Source: Gnetum montanum | Lineage: Eukaryota > Streptophyta > Gnetopsida > Gnetales > Gnetaceae | Direction: 5' to 3' | NCBI GenBank assembly: GCA_015680685.1 | Contig: MNCI01020158.1 | Coordinates: 317,314 to 381,313 of the forward strand | Length of the DNA: 64,000 nt | Shown: in pieces, positions 22,298 to 33,023 of the stretch | Layout of the letters: every line of letters begins with the position of its first letter | Numbering within the stretch: the first letter of the stretch is position 1 | The notes under the pieces: model-generated | Told to the model about the DNA's origin: nothing | The model's input: the letters and a program-made list of their open reading frames with translations, nothing else | Databases searched by the model: none | Position numbers and translations under genes: made by a program

Positions 22298-24487
22298 TGA
22301 AACACCACCAATTTTAGCTTAATACTTTGAATAGAAATTTTATTTCTCTACAATTCAAGGATGGAAGCCCAATTGCAGAGAGCAGTAACAGGCACCACAA
22401 AAAAATAAAGACATATTGACGAACAAGTTGTAGGGCTTCAATGTAAGAGTAAGGAGGGGCACTGGGTGGATGTGCAATCGTTGAAGCAATCTGCAGACGC
22501 TGATCCGTCCAGCTCCTTCTCTCCTTGATGTTGATGCTGTGCTGCGGAGGCTTACCCTCCCTACGTGCCTGCCACTCCTAGGCTGCTGTTTTTGTCTGCT
22601 GTGTGGCTATTTTCTGCCACTCCTCTGCTTGCCGCGCTGCTGTTTCATGCCGTTTCTGTCGCTGATTCTGCAGACGCCACATTGATGATCTTGCAAATGC
22701 CGCGTTGATGATTCTGCCATCTCTGTCTTTTCTGTCGCTGTCTCCTGCGCTGCGTTGTCATCTCCTGCACCGCGTCACTGCCTGCTGTCTACCGTGTCAC
22801 TGACTTTGCCTGCCGCGTTGCTGACGTCTTGCTGTTGCCACCTCACTCTGCGTTGCTACTGCCACCTCGCTTTGTCCTGCATCGTCGCGTCATTTTTTCC
22901 TCCTGCAATGTTGCTGTCCTATGCCTCCCATCGCTGTCCTCCGTCGACTGCCATGCGTCTCCTACACAGAACGCAGCTGCTCCCACTATCGCGTCACCAT
23001 TCCGCCATCCACCGTGCTGCTGTTTATGCCACTGCCGAGTTGCCGATTCTGTTGCTGCCGTCGTTGTTTTTGCGTTGTTGCTGCCACCTCGCTTTGTCCT
23101 GCACCGTCATGCTGTTTTTTCCTCCTGCAATGTTGTTGTCCTGTGCTTGCCATCGTTGTCCTCCGCCGACTGCCACGTGCCTCCTGCACAGAACGCAGCT
23201 GCTCCCACTACCGCGTCACTATTCCGCCATCCACCATGCTGCTGTTTCTGCCACCACCGAGTTGCCGATTTTGTTGCTTCCATCATTATTTTTGCACAGC
23301 CGCTGCTACATCGTCATCTTCTGCCCTGCAGCATGGCTGTCTCTTCTCCTGCCGTGCCGTCACTGTCTGTGCTCCCTCCGCGTTGTTCCTCCTGCACCTA
23401 CCGCGTCGCCACTCCTCCTGTGCTCGTCGCGTCTCTATCTCTAGCTGCTCCCGCTGCCGTGCTTGCCACCTCGCTCCCACCGCCGACTGCCGCACTGCTG
23501 CGATGCCACGTTCCTGCCCTACACTGGTTTTCATGGTCACTGTTTTTCTCCCGCTATTGCATCGCTAACGCCTCCTGTCTGCCTGCACTGCCGCTCCTAC
23601 ATCGCTGCACCACCAGGCATCACCGGCTACTGCCTCCCCGATGATGAAATTTTTTTTTTACCAAACATTAGAGAATTCCAATTTTCCAGCCAACTAACGC
23701 AAAAAAGAAATAATAATTTTTAATCAAGGAAGCCGCCGGTGGACATAATCTTTCCAAATTTTCTAAAGTTTTATAACTTGAGGGCTTGTATTTCTAAATT
23801 ATTTGTATTTTTATGGGCTGGAATGACCCATAAATTGTAAAATACAATGAACCTGGTCAAGGAGGGCAAATTGCCAACACACATCCAATCATGTACAACT
23901 TTCCAGCATAGGTACATTGAACCTGGTCAAAGCAAACCCTAGCCAAAACCCTAGCCCAAACCTATAAATACCCTACCAATTCACACAAATTAGGGGCAAG
24001 AAGAACAAGGAGGCAAAAAAGAAGCAAAGCAAAAAGCAGCAAGAAGGAGAAGAAGATTGGAAGAGGCAAAGATTGGAGCAATTGGTGATTTCGAAGGAGG
24101 ATAGAACTTGCAATCCTTGGGCGCTCGGAACATCTGATTTTTTGGCTTCCAGGTTCTTCTCACATCGTCACATCATCGTGTCACATTTTTCCGGGGCTAG
24201 GCGTTTGACTTGCCATTCACACTTGTGCAACTACACTTTGACCGGTGCACATTTTTTTTAAAAAACAATATAATACAATTTCATTATTGCCTCCCATTCA
24301 CATTGTTTAAGTTCTTTTTTATGTTTTACAAATATAACTTTGTTTATGCTTTATTCATAATCCTGCACGCTTTATTTACATTTCGTATCATTGTCTACAT
24401 TCTGTTTACATTCTGTTTACGATAACCCCAGCGCTAGCCGTAGCTTACGCTCGGGGAAGTCCTTGGTTGATTTGTGTGCAAACCATC
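22298..24487 (+). repeat. Element D left LTR (end lost in gap)
   Basis: It matches the right LTR (30431 onward) up to the gap; about 130 bp more would be expected. A C/G/T-rich block (about 22480-23640) is followed by an AT-rich part, a TATA box CCTATAAATACCC (TATAAATA at 23963-23970), and a purine-rich segment. It is about 225 bp longer than the equivalent part of the right LTR, mainly because of a 222-bp tandem duplication starting at 22861. Confidence 0.8.
22861..23304 (+). repeat. 222-bp tandem duplication inside the left LTR of D
   Basis: GCCACCTCGCTTTGTCCTGC starts at 22861 and recurs at 23083, 222 bp later, and the following sequence runs in parallel. The right LTR has a single copy (from about 30985). 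The length is a multiple of three, so ORFs through this block stay open, but those ORFs are low-complexity and not credible genes. Confidence 0.7.
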
Positions 24488-25112
24488 NNNNNNNNNNNNN
24501 NNNNNNNNNNNNNNNNNNNNNNNNNNNNNNNNNNNNNNNNNNNNNNNNNNNNNNNNNNNNNNNNNNNNNNNNNNNNNNNNNNNNNNNNNNNNNNNNNNNN
24601 NNNNNNNNNNNNNNNNNNNNNNNNNNNNNNNNNNNNNNNNNNNNNNNNNNNNNNNNNNNNNNNNNNNNNNNNNNNNNNNNNNNNNNNNNNNNNNNNNNNN
24701 NNNNNNNNNNNNNNNNNNNNNNNNNNNNNNNNNNNNNNNNNNNNNNNNNNNNNNNNNNNNNNNNNNNNNNNNNNNNNNNNNNNNNNNNNNNNNNNNNNNN
24801 NNNNNNNNNNNNNNNNNNNNNNNNNNNNNNNNNNNNNNNNNNNNNNNNNNNNNNNNNNNNNNNNNNNNNNNNNNNNNNNNNNNNNNNNNNNNNNNNNNNN
24901 NNNNNNNNNNNNNNNNNNNNNNNNNNNNNNNNNNNNNNNNNNNNNNNNNNNNNNNNNNNNNNNNNNNNNNNNNNNNNNNNNNNNNNNNNNNNNNNNNNNN
25001 NNNNNNNNNNNNNNNNNNNNNNNNNNNNNNNNNNNNNNNNNNNNNNNNNNNNNNNNNNNNNNNNNNNNNNNNNNNNNNNNNNNNNNNNNNNNNNNNNNNN
25101 NNNNNNNNNNNN
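24488..25112. other. Assembly gap (625 N)
   Basis: It covers the end of the left LTR of D, its primer-binding site and the start of its gag. ORFs running through the Ns are artefacts. The gap length may be an estimate. Confidence 0.95.
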
Positions 25113-28100
25113 CAATCCCCCAACCTCAAGTAGTTGGAATACCATCAGTCATACCAGCTTCCACATCCACCCATTACATACCCCGGATGCAAATTCATAG
25201 GGCACCATTGATTAATCCTACCCAACATATTTAAAGTGTTGCCTCACAACATGTGGTTGGGCAATGGGTTCCACCAGTAGTCTCAGTCCCGAATACCATC
25301 CCACCACAACAAATGTTAGCCCAACAACCTGCTTTTCCACAAACAATGCAACAGTTAAACCATTATCATTCACAATCAACTCAATCCATTGGTTTTCCTA
25401 CCGCCCAAGAATGGGCAGATACACAAAAAATGATGCACTCATTGGTAGAAGAATTAAAACGCCTTAAAACTTTCAACAATGAGGAAGTCACAGTACTAGA
25501 TTTCTATCAAGATGACCCAATTGACCCCTCAGTTCCACCCTTGACCTTGCCAAAAGGAGTCTCATTACCTCAACTAACCAAGTACAATGGAGAAGGGGAC
25601 CTAAATGCCCACCTAGTAACATTTAGAACCGAAAGCCTTTTACTTCAAGCATGGCCCCATGTAATCTTGCAAGTGTTTGCAATGTCCTTAACCGGAAAAG
25701 CCTTAGACTCGTACCGATCTCTACCCCGTAGCTCCATATCTTCTTTAGAGAATTTGTTGCATCAATTTGTCACCCGTTTCAAATACAATCTGAAACCTGA
25801 AGCCACATTAGATAGCTTGATTCAAATTAAACAAGCACCATTAGAGCCAACGCAGAAATTTATCCAAAGGTGGAGTGCAGCCTTAAACGAACTTCATGAA
25901 CCTATCCCCGAAACATATTTACTCACTATCCTTAAGTCAGCCGTGAATGACTTTATTAAGTCAAAACTTTACTACCTAAAAGCCCGCACATTGAGCCAAG
26001 CATTTGTACAAATCAAAGACATAGAAGAAGCGGCACAAACAAGTAATGACCCGGTCTACCGAACCTTTAGAAGCCAACACATAAGGAAAGATAAACCCAA
26101 AACAATGGTAGCAGCAGTGGCTGAGGGAAAACAACCCACTATCCCAAACAACTATGAAAGAATAGCACCCACTCATACACCTGAAAGTTCCTCAAATAGA
26201 AACAACAACACAGGTCATGCACGTACCTTCGAAAGAAAAGAGCCTACTCAATACATACCATTGCCCATGAAGCCTTCACAACTACTTGATCAACTTCTAA
26301 AGGCTAGGCTAATTCAACACAAACAAATGTCTCCTGCGGCCTCACAAAGACATAATTGCTTTTACGAATTGGCCAAAAATCCAGCCTTAGCAACACCCAA
26401 TGAACCTCCCATCCCAAAAGGCTTTAGGTTGGATAGGTTTTGTGAATATCATCAACGGTGTGGTCATGGGATTGATTACTGCTTTGCATTAAAACAAGAC
26501 ATACAACGCATGATAGATGGGGGTGAAGTGGTATTCGACGAGACAAACCCAGTAAGGCCCCAAAACCAATCCATGGGGGTCTACAAAGACCCTCTCAATA
26601 CCAAAACCAACGATGCCCTATATGTGATTAATACTATCCATATGGAAAATAGACAAGACGTTCCACGAAGACCTTTTGTGATTCTGAGGCCTTCAGAAAA
26701 CACACCTACCCCAACATCTCCTCAAACCCCTTTTACCACACGCACATCCCCCGCACCATCAAAACCATTCATCATCCGCATACCTCCTTCGGTTGCCACC
26801 ACAACAAACATACCATCTAAAAATCGACCCATTCCCTTTATGGTCCGGGTGCCAAAAAACCCTGGCACACAACCCACCTCCACTTCTCAACGACCTTTGC
26901 AAGAATGTCTTGCCGATAGGCTAATAAGAGAACGCTTGGAAAAAGGAAAAAGAGAGCGCATGGAGAGAGAAAACCATGGACATGAATTAGGACTGCCAAA
27001 GCCTACACCATTAAGCACCATTCCCATGAGTTCGTCCATTAATGATCCTAGTACAAGTCATATCCCAAACCCAACATTCTCAACTACTAACGTAAAAACC
27101 CCTCCACGAGAAATACGAATGCTAGGTCAAATGGACCAAATTTCTACAGATAAGAATGTCCCAAGTGGAAAAGACCTAGCCAATGCGTTGACCCAGGTCA
27201 CACAAGCCTTAAAACAAAAGAATACTTCTTTAAGTTTGTATGACCTAGTAATGACTTCACTAGTACATCGAGAGGCTCTCATACGAATGTTAACTTCAAT
27301 TCCTATTAGTGAGGATCTCCCTGCAGACGAACCATCCATTTATGCAGTATTATCCCCACAACTTCAGGAATCGAAGACCACATCCTTAGAATTCCATGTT
27401 AAGGACATTAAGCTAGATGAGAAATCAAGGGAAATCACCATAGCCCCTATGTTCATAACAATACAGGCTGATCATTTCAAAATATGTAGGGTGCATGTCG
27501 ATGATGGTGTAGCAACAAATGTAATACTTTTGTCCATCATTGAAAAACTGGGACTCACTGAACAAATACAACCCACAACAACCTCTTTCTTGAGATCTTT
27601 CAGTGGTTCCCGTGTGGGAGTGAAAGGTATGGTTACCTTAGATTTCATAGTCGGAGACCAATTCCCTACATCAGCTGAATTCATAGTGGTTGATGAAATG
27701 CCAGGGTTTAATCTGATTTTAGGACGTCCTTGGCTAGCTCAACTTAAAGCTGTATCCTCACCAATCCATCAGGAGATACATCTACCTTACGAGGGTGGTG
27801 AGATCATCATACATGGGGATACAACATCATCAATTATTTCCTCATACCTTGAGGTAGATCAAGGGTCAGAAATTGAGTTCATTAAGCCTAAACAAGAAAC
27901 CATGGACATACATCAAAACGTGAACCCAACATTGATTCACAACCCAACTAGCACTGAAGAAACACAAGAAGACAGACATAGGAGCCATTCCTGCNTATAC
28001 GAACTGTCCGAAATGACGTTAAACTATGAACTGTCCGAAATGACGTTAAACTATGAACTGTCTGAAATGATGTTAAACTATGAACTGTCCGAAATGACGT

Positions 28101-28216
28101 TAAACTACGAACTGTCCGAAATGACGTTAAACTACGAACTTTCCGAAATGACGTTAAACTATGGACTGTCCGAAATGACGTTAAACTACAACACGTCCGC
28201 AATGACATTAAACTAG
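25113..28216 (+). CDS. gag-pro: Gag-protease polyprotein of element D (5' end in gap)
   Basis: It is open from 25253 to the stop at 28214-28216 (987 codons). The same frame continues upstream to the gap with a single TAA near 25230, so the Met at 25253 is probably internal. Using residue 1 at 25253: a Pro/Gln-rich region; a gag capsid domain at about 100-270 (WPHVILQVFAMSL, FVTRFKYNLKPEATLDSL); a knuckle-like FCEYHQRCGHGIDYC at about 395-410; Pro/Thr-rich linkers; and a retropepsin-like domain at about 715-860. The last has HVDDGVATNVILL where D-T/S-G is expected, then FNLILGRPWL. The missing Ser/Thr after the catalytic Asp makes protease activity doubtful. From 915 to the end are eight 9-residue repeats. 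No RT follows. It is the only long open retroelement frame in the window. Confidence 0.75.
27998..28213 (+). repeat. In-frame 27-bp minisatellite, 8 units (YELSEMTLN)
   Basis: Eight consecutive 27-bp units encode YELSEMTLN with small variants (MMLN, YGLSEMTLN, YNTSAMTLN in the last), and the stop codon TAG follows directly. A single N at 27995, three bases upstream, marks an assembly uncertainty, so the true copy number may differ. Confidence 0.9.
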
Positions 28217-28847
28217 CCACGGTCAGAAATGGCCGGTTCCATTTAAAAATTCTTGAAAACATTATTACCTTTGGCCCACCATGGCATAAAATTGGTAATC
28301 CTTTCTTTAACAATGGATGTAATAGTCCATCAAGACTTTAAACTAATGTACCAAGCCGGAAATGGCTTTAAACTAAAGCCAACAAGTTACAAATTTATAA
28401 ACTCTCGTCATCTCACATTGAATTTTTTCTTACAGGTTACAAGTTACGATTTAGATCCTTGCATGGTCATTGCATTCTTTTCTAAGTATTTACCTTACGT
28501 CTTGCTCTACACTTTAGAAATTTATGTTACATTTAGTTGCACACATATACTCTAGAAAACAAAGAAAAACAATAAAAAAACATAAAACTACAAAAATACA
28601 TGGCCCGAAAAGGCCTTAAACTAGCTTACGGCTCAGAACTGCCTAAAACTATCATTTTTTTACATTGCTTTTCTTTCATTCATATATTCCAAATCTATGT
28701 ACAACAGGTGTTGCTTGATATTTTTTTCTTTCTAGTTGATTTTTTTTTACAGGATCTTGCAGATACATAGCATGACCATGCATGCAGCATCACACTTTAC
28801 ACAAGCAAGGTAAGCATTAGTCCGCTATGACTATAAAATGGCACAGA
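28217..28847 (+). repeat. Degenerate copies of the repeat core, noncoding
   Basis: After the stop codon, weaker versions of the motif continue: a core like TCCG-NN-ATGAC-NN-TAAACTA, often with AAATGGC or AAGGCC in the middle (for example near 28320-28380 and 28602-28660). Spacing is irregular and AT-rich filler lies between. No gene is recognised. Confidence 0.5.
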
Positions 28848-29069
28848 CAGTCCTGGATCATGACTTAAAACTGATACCACAGAACAGTCCTGGATCATGA
28901 CTTAAAACTGATACCACAGAACAGTCCTGGATCATGACTTAAAACTGATACCACAGAACAGTCCTGGATCATGACTTAAAACTGATACCACAGAACAGTC
29001 CTGTATCATGACTTAAAACTGATACCACAGAACAAACCTGGATCATGACTTAAAAATGATACCATGGAG
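28848..29069 (+). repeat. 37-bp tandem repeat, 6 units
   Basis: Units begin CAGTCCTGGATCATGACTTA at 28848, 28885, 28922, 28959 and 28996, with a diverged sixth at 29033. Units 1-4 appear identical. There are no spacers between units, so this is a minisatellite, not a CRISPR array. Each unit contains the ATGAC-TTAAA core seen in the 27-bp array. Confidence 0.9.
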
Positions 29070-29270
29070 TTTTGTCCGGTATGACACTAAACTACTACAT
29101 CCATCCGCCATGACATGAAACTAGCATCCAGAGTCCACTAAGACTATAAAGTAGTTTGCCTCTTCATAGTCTGCTATGACTATAAACTAGCAATGCACCG
29201 TCCAAGGGGTTATGACGTGAAACTAATCCACAATAGTCCGCTAAGACTATAAACTAGCGACATCATTGAT
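29070..29270 (+). repeat. Irregular repeats of the TCCGNNATGAC..TAAACTA core
   Basis: Repeated elements such as GTCCGGTATGACACTAAACT, GTCTGCTATGACTATAAACT and GTCCGCTAAGACTATAAACT occur every 30-50 bp. They extend the same motif family downstream of the 37-bp array. Confidence 0.7.
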
Positions 29271-30415
29271 GACCAGGCAAAATTGGAAAAGATCTGTTGT
29301 TGCAGTTGGCTGTTTCTATTCCACAAAGACTTGTTGCATGATTCATCCCATGGGGCCTAATGAAATTGATGCTGTTCATGATTCTGTTTGCTTTGAAAGC
29401 TGCATGTGGTGACTCCATCTCCTTATTTAAAGTGTTTAGCTGATTGTTTCATTTGTGGTTTTCTTATCTTCTTGGAGTTGTGTTTGTAGGATGACACTTC
29501 TGAGGCGTTCGTGCATAGATGCATTTCATCGTGACGACAAGGTATCACATTTTTCGTGACGCATGCGACTAGGTTTATCAATCCATTCATAAGTACATTC
29601 CCGATTCCCGATGCATTCCCTATTTCCCAATCATACTCCCCTTAGCCTATTCAATTACATCCCCCCCTGATACATTCTGCTCGCCTCAAAACTCTTGATA
29701 CACTATTGCACATTCTAACTCTCTAAGTAGTTGCGACGCAAAACATGATACACAGTACATGATGCAAAATGCAAGTGCTTAAACACAAGCATAGCACAAA
29801 AAGCAAGCTCTTTCAAAAAAGAGACAAAAAGAAAGCAAAAAACAAAAAAAGAAAAAAGACAAAAAATAAAAAGAAAAAATGGTCAAAGAGCAAAATGCAC
29901 GGAAAAGGTCTTCAAGACCCCGTTGACATCATAAACAAAAGACTATTGGCCATTCTCATACAAGCCCCAGGTGGGAAGGCAATTGTCTTGAAAAATAGTT
30001 ACACTTGTATCTCAAAGAGACCATGTTACACATCATCGCATGGCTTTGGCTGTTTACAACGGGCCCCACAAATACTCTATAAGAGTCCTATTTATCCAAA
30101 GAACGCACCTCCTATGTCTTGGTTCCGAGTCTGCTAAAAATTTAGCTGTTGACAAAGACCAATGACATAACTTGTGCACAAGAGAGCATTCCTCTCCCAC
30201 AAATCCCAGTAGCAATCATCGCCCTTAACCTTCTCGCTTTCCTGGTTACAACCGATCCCCTTGCATCTTGAACCACATTCCCAATCCCATGTACTTTTGA
30301 AAATGGTGCGATAATATCCAGCCAAAGGCTAATGGTTAATGTTTGATGCTTTGTTTGTTCATGGTGTTTTGCACTTCTTTGTCGATGCCTTTCGGGTGGA
30401 TTCCTCCAGACGTCA
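29271..30415 (+). other. 3' internal region of element D, no recognised gene
   Basis: The 122-codon ORF at 29769-30137 is Lys-rich because of an A-rich run and has no recognised domain; I do not call it a gene. The rest shows no RT, integrase or structural motif. Confidence 0.4.
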
Positions 30416-30430
30416 ACAAAGAGGGGCCAA
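30416..30430 (+). promoter_or_regulatory. Polypurine tract of element D
   Basis: AAAGAGGGGCCAA (up to 30430) immediately precedes the right LTR start TGAAACACC at 30431. Confidence 0.65.
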
Positions 30431-32524
30431 TGAAACACCACCAATTTTAGCTTAATACTTTGAATAGAAATTTTATTTCTCTACAATTCAAGGATGGAAG
30501 CCCAATTGCATAGAGCAGTAACAGGCACCACAAAAAAAAATACATATTGACGAACAAGTTGTAGGGCTTCAGTGCAAGAGTAAGGAGGGGCACTAGGTGG
30601 ATGTGCAACAGCTGAAGCAATTTGCAGAAGTTGATCCATCCACCTCCTTCTCTCCTTGATGCTGATGCTGATGCTACGGAGGCTTACCCTCCCTACGTGC
30701 CTTCCACTCCTGCGCTGCTGTTTTTGTCTGCTGCGCGGCTGTTTTCTGCCACTCCTCTGCTTGCCGTGCTACTGTTTCATGCCATTTCCATCGCTGATTC
30801 TGCAGACGCCGTGTTGATGATCTTGCAGACGCCACATTGATGATTCTGCCATCTCTGTCTTTTCCGTCGCTATCTCCTGCACTGCGTTGTCATCTTCTAC
30901 GCTACGTCACTACCTGCTATCTTCCGTGTCGCTGACTTTACCTACCACGTTGCTGATGTCTCGCTGTTGCCACCTCACTCTGCGTTGCTACTGCCACCTC
31001 GCTTTGTCCTGCACCGTCACGCCGTTTTTTCCTCCTGCAATGTTGCTGTCCTGTGCTTGCCATCGCTGTCCTCCACCTACTGCCATGTGCCTCCTGCACA
31101 GAACGCAGCTACTCCCACTACCACGTCACTATTCCGCCATCCACCATGCTACTGTTTCTGCCACCGCCGAGTTGCCGATTTTGTTGCTTCCATCATTATT
31201 TTTGCGCAGCCACTGCTGCATCGCCATCTTCTACCCTGCCGCGTGGCTGTCTCTTCTCCTACCGCGCCGTCGCTGTCTGTGCTCCCTCCGTGTTGTTCCT
31301 CTTGTGCCTACCACGTCGCCACTCCTCCTGTGCTCGTCGCATCTCTGTCTCCAGCTGCTCCCGCCGCCGTGCTTGCCACCTCGCTCCCACCGCCGACTAC
31401 CGCGCTACCACGTTGCTGCCACGATGCCGAGTTGCTACCCTGCACTGGTTTTCATGGCCGCTGTTTTCTCCCACTGTCGCATCATTGACGCCTCCTGTCT
31501 GCCTGTGCTGCCGCTCCTGCATCGCTGCACCACCAGGCATCACTGGCTACTGCCTCCCTGATGATTAAAATTTTTTTTACCAAACATTAGAGAATTCCAA
31601 TTTTCCAGTTGACTAACGCAAAATAATAATAATAATTTTTAATCAAGGAAGCCGCCGGTGGACATAATCTTTCCAAATTTTCTAAATTTTTATAACTTGA
31701 GGGCTTGTATTTCTAAATTATTTGTATTTTTATGGGCTAGAATGACCCATAAATTGTAAAATACAATGAACCTGGTCAAGGAGGGTAAATTGCCAACACA
31801 CATCCAATCATGTACAACTTTCCAGCACAGGTACATTGAACCTGGTCAAAGCAAACCCTAGCCAAAACCTATAAATACCCTACCAATTCACACAAATTAG
31901 GGGCAAGAAGAACAAGGAGGAAAAAAAGAAGCAAAGCAAAAAGCAGCAAGAAGGATAAGAAGATTGGAAGAGGCAAAGATTGGAGCAATTGGCGATTTCG
32001 AAGGAGGATAGAACTTGCAATCCTTGGGCGCTCGGCACATCCGATTTTTTGGCTTCCAAGTTCTTCTCACATCGTCACATCATCGTGTCACATTTTTTTG
32101 GGGCTAGGCGTTTGACTTGCCATTCATACTTGTGCAACTACGCTTTGACCAGCGCACATTTTTTTTAAAAAAACAATATAATACAATTTCATTATTGCCT
32201 CCCATTCACATTGTTTAAGTTCTTTTTTATGTTTTACAAATATAACTTTGTTTATGCTTTATTCATAATCCTGCACGCTTTATTTACATTTCGTATCATT
32301 GTCTACATTCTGTTTACATTCTGTTTACGATAACCCCAGCGCTAGCCGTAGCTTACGCTCGGGGAAGTCCTTGGTTGATTTGTGTGCAAACCATCTAAGG
32401 CACTCTGCCTTTGTTCCCTTGTCCAGCTTGCCCTCAAGCGAAGGTAGGGTTCGCTGTGGCTGCCCAACGATCTCTCGGTGTTTGTTTCCCTTCTAGCCTT
32501 ACACCGACGATTTAGGTCAATACA
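30431..32524 (+). repeat. Element D right LTR
   Basis: 2094 bp from TGAAACACC to AATACA, followed by the TAAAG target duplication. It has the C/G/T-rich block (about 30640-31560), a TATA box (TATAAATA at 31870-31877) and a downstream purine-rich part like the left LTR. ORFs of 171-224 codons in three frames of the GC-rich block arise from its biased composition. Confidence 0.85.
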
Positions 32525-32529
32525 TAAAG

Positions 32530-32893
32530 ATCTACCTCTATACCTACATTCATCTTCCTCAGAACTAGATGTTGAGAAGGAAGAGAAAGATGTAGAATTG
32601 GGAGAATTTCCATGGCTCTTATATCTTCTCCCATGGTCCCTTGATCTATATTTTCTAGGTTTAGAGGAGGTCCTAGGCCTTAAGACCCTCCATGATCTAA
32701 GACTTACTCCATCTCCTCTAAAATTATTTGTGCCTATTGAACATAGTCCTTGCATGTAGTATAGTTTGAAATGAACATACAAAACCCTTGCTTGAGGTTT
32801 TTCACTCGAATTCTCTTTAGTATAAAACCTACCATTTTTCCTATGAGAGTTTTTATCATATAATGCATTATTGGTTCTATGTGAAGAAGACAT
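32530..32893 (-). pseudogene. gag: Gag N-terminal part of element C
   Basis: On the - strand, ATG at 32893 opens a frame with a basic, Ser-rich segment (HGRRYKSHGNSPNS and FSSFSTSSSEEDECRY). Element E has a similar Ser-rich stretch at 63750-63650. The ORF runs artefactually into the D LTR after 32529. It is the part of gag upstream of the element D insertion. Confidence 0.55.
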
Positions 32894-33000
32894 GTTTTTA
32901 ACGTGTGTGACTTAAAATAAAATAATAATATTTTCTAAAAGATAAATTATTAATACTTTTACAGTAATCATTTATAATATAACTAATTTAGATAACTAGC

Positions 33001-33022
33001 ACCATCTTTGACAATGACACCA
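33001..33022 (-). promoter_or_regulatory. Decayed primer-binding site of element C
   Basis: On the - strand it begins TGGTGTCATTGTCAAAGA, where tRNA-Asp predicts TGGCGCCGTTGCCGGGGA. All seven differences are C-to-T or G-to-A. As in B, one base separates it from the LTR. Confidence 0.7.
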
Positions 33023-33023
33023 A

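Larger units (their letters stand above)
22298..32524 (+). mobile_element. Element D: gag-protease-only LTR retrotransposon with large GC-rich LTRs
   Basis: The + strand insertion in element C gag has 5-bp target duplications TAAAG at 22293-22297 and 32525-32529. The left LTR begins at 22298 (TGAAACACC) and runs into an assembly gap. The right LTR is 30431-32524 and ends AATACA. The internal region has one long ORF (gag and protease), then about 2.2 kb of mostly tandem-repeat DNA. No RT, RNase H or integrase is visible, although part of the internal 5' region is hidden by the gap. The two LTRs look very similar, consistent with a younger insertion than its host C. It resembles a large non-autonomous derivative. 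Confidence 0.8.

Noticed and set aside
22755-23644. Long Cys/Leu/Ser-rich ORFs in the D LTRs as genes
   Set aside because: Two or three + frames are open over the same low-complexity block, no domain is seen, and the block lies in an LTR; composition explains the open frames.
24391-25234. ORFs of 219-269 codons across the N gap
   Set aside because: They are made almost wholly of unknown bases.
28848-29069. 37-bp regular repeats as a CRISPR array
   Set aside because: Units are directly adjacent with no spacers, in a plant retrotransposon; it is a minisatellite.
29769-30137. Lys-rich 122-codon ORF in element D as a nuclear or RNA-binding protein
   Set aside because: The Lys run comes from an A-rich tract and the rest has no recognisable domain.
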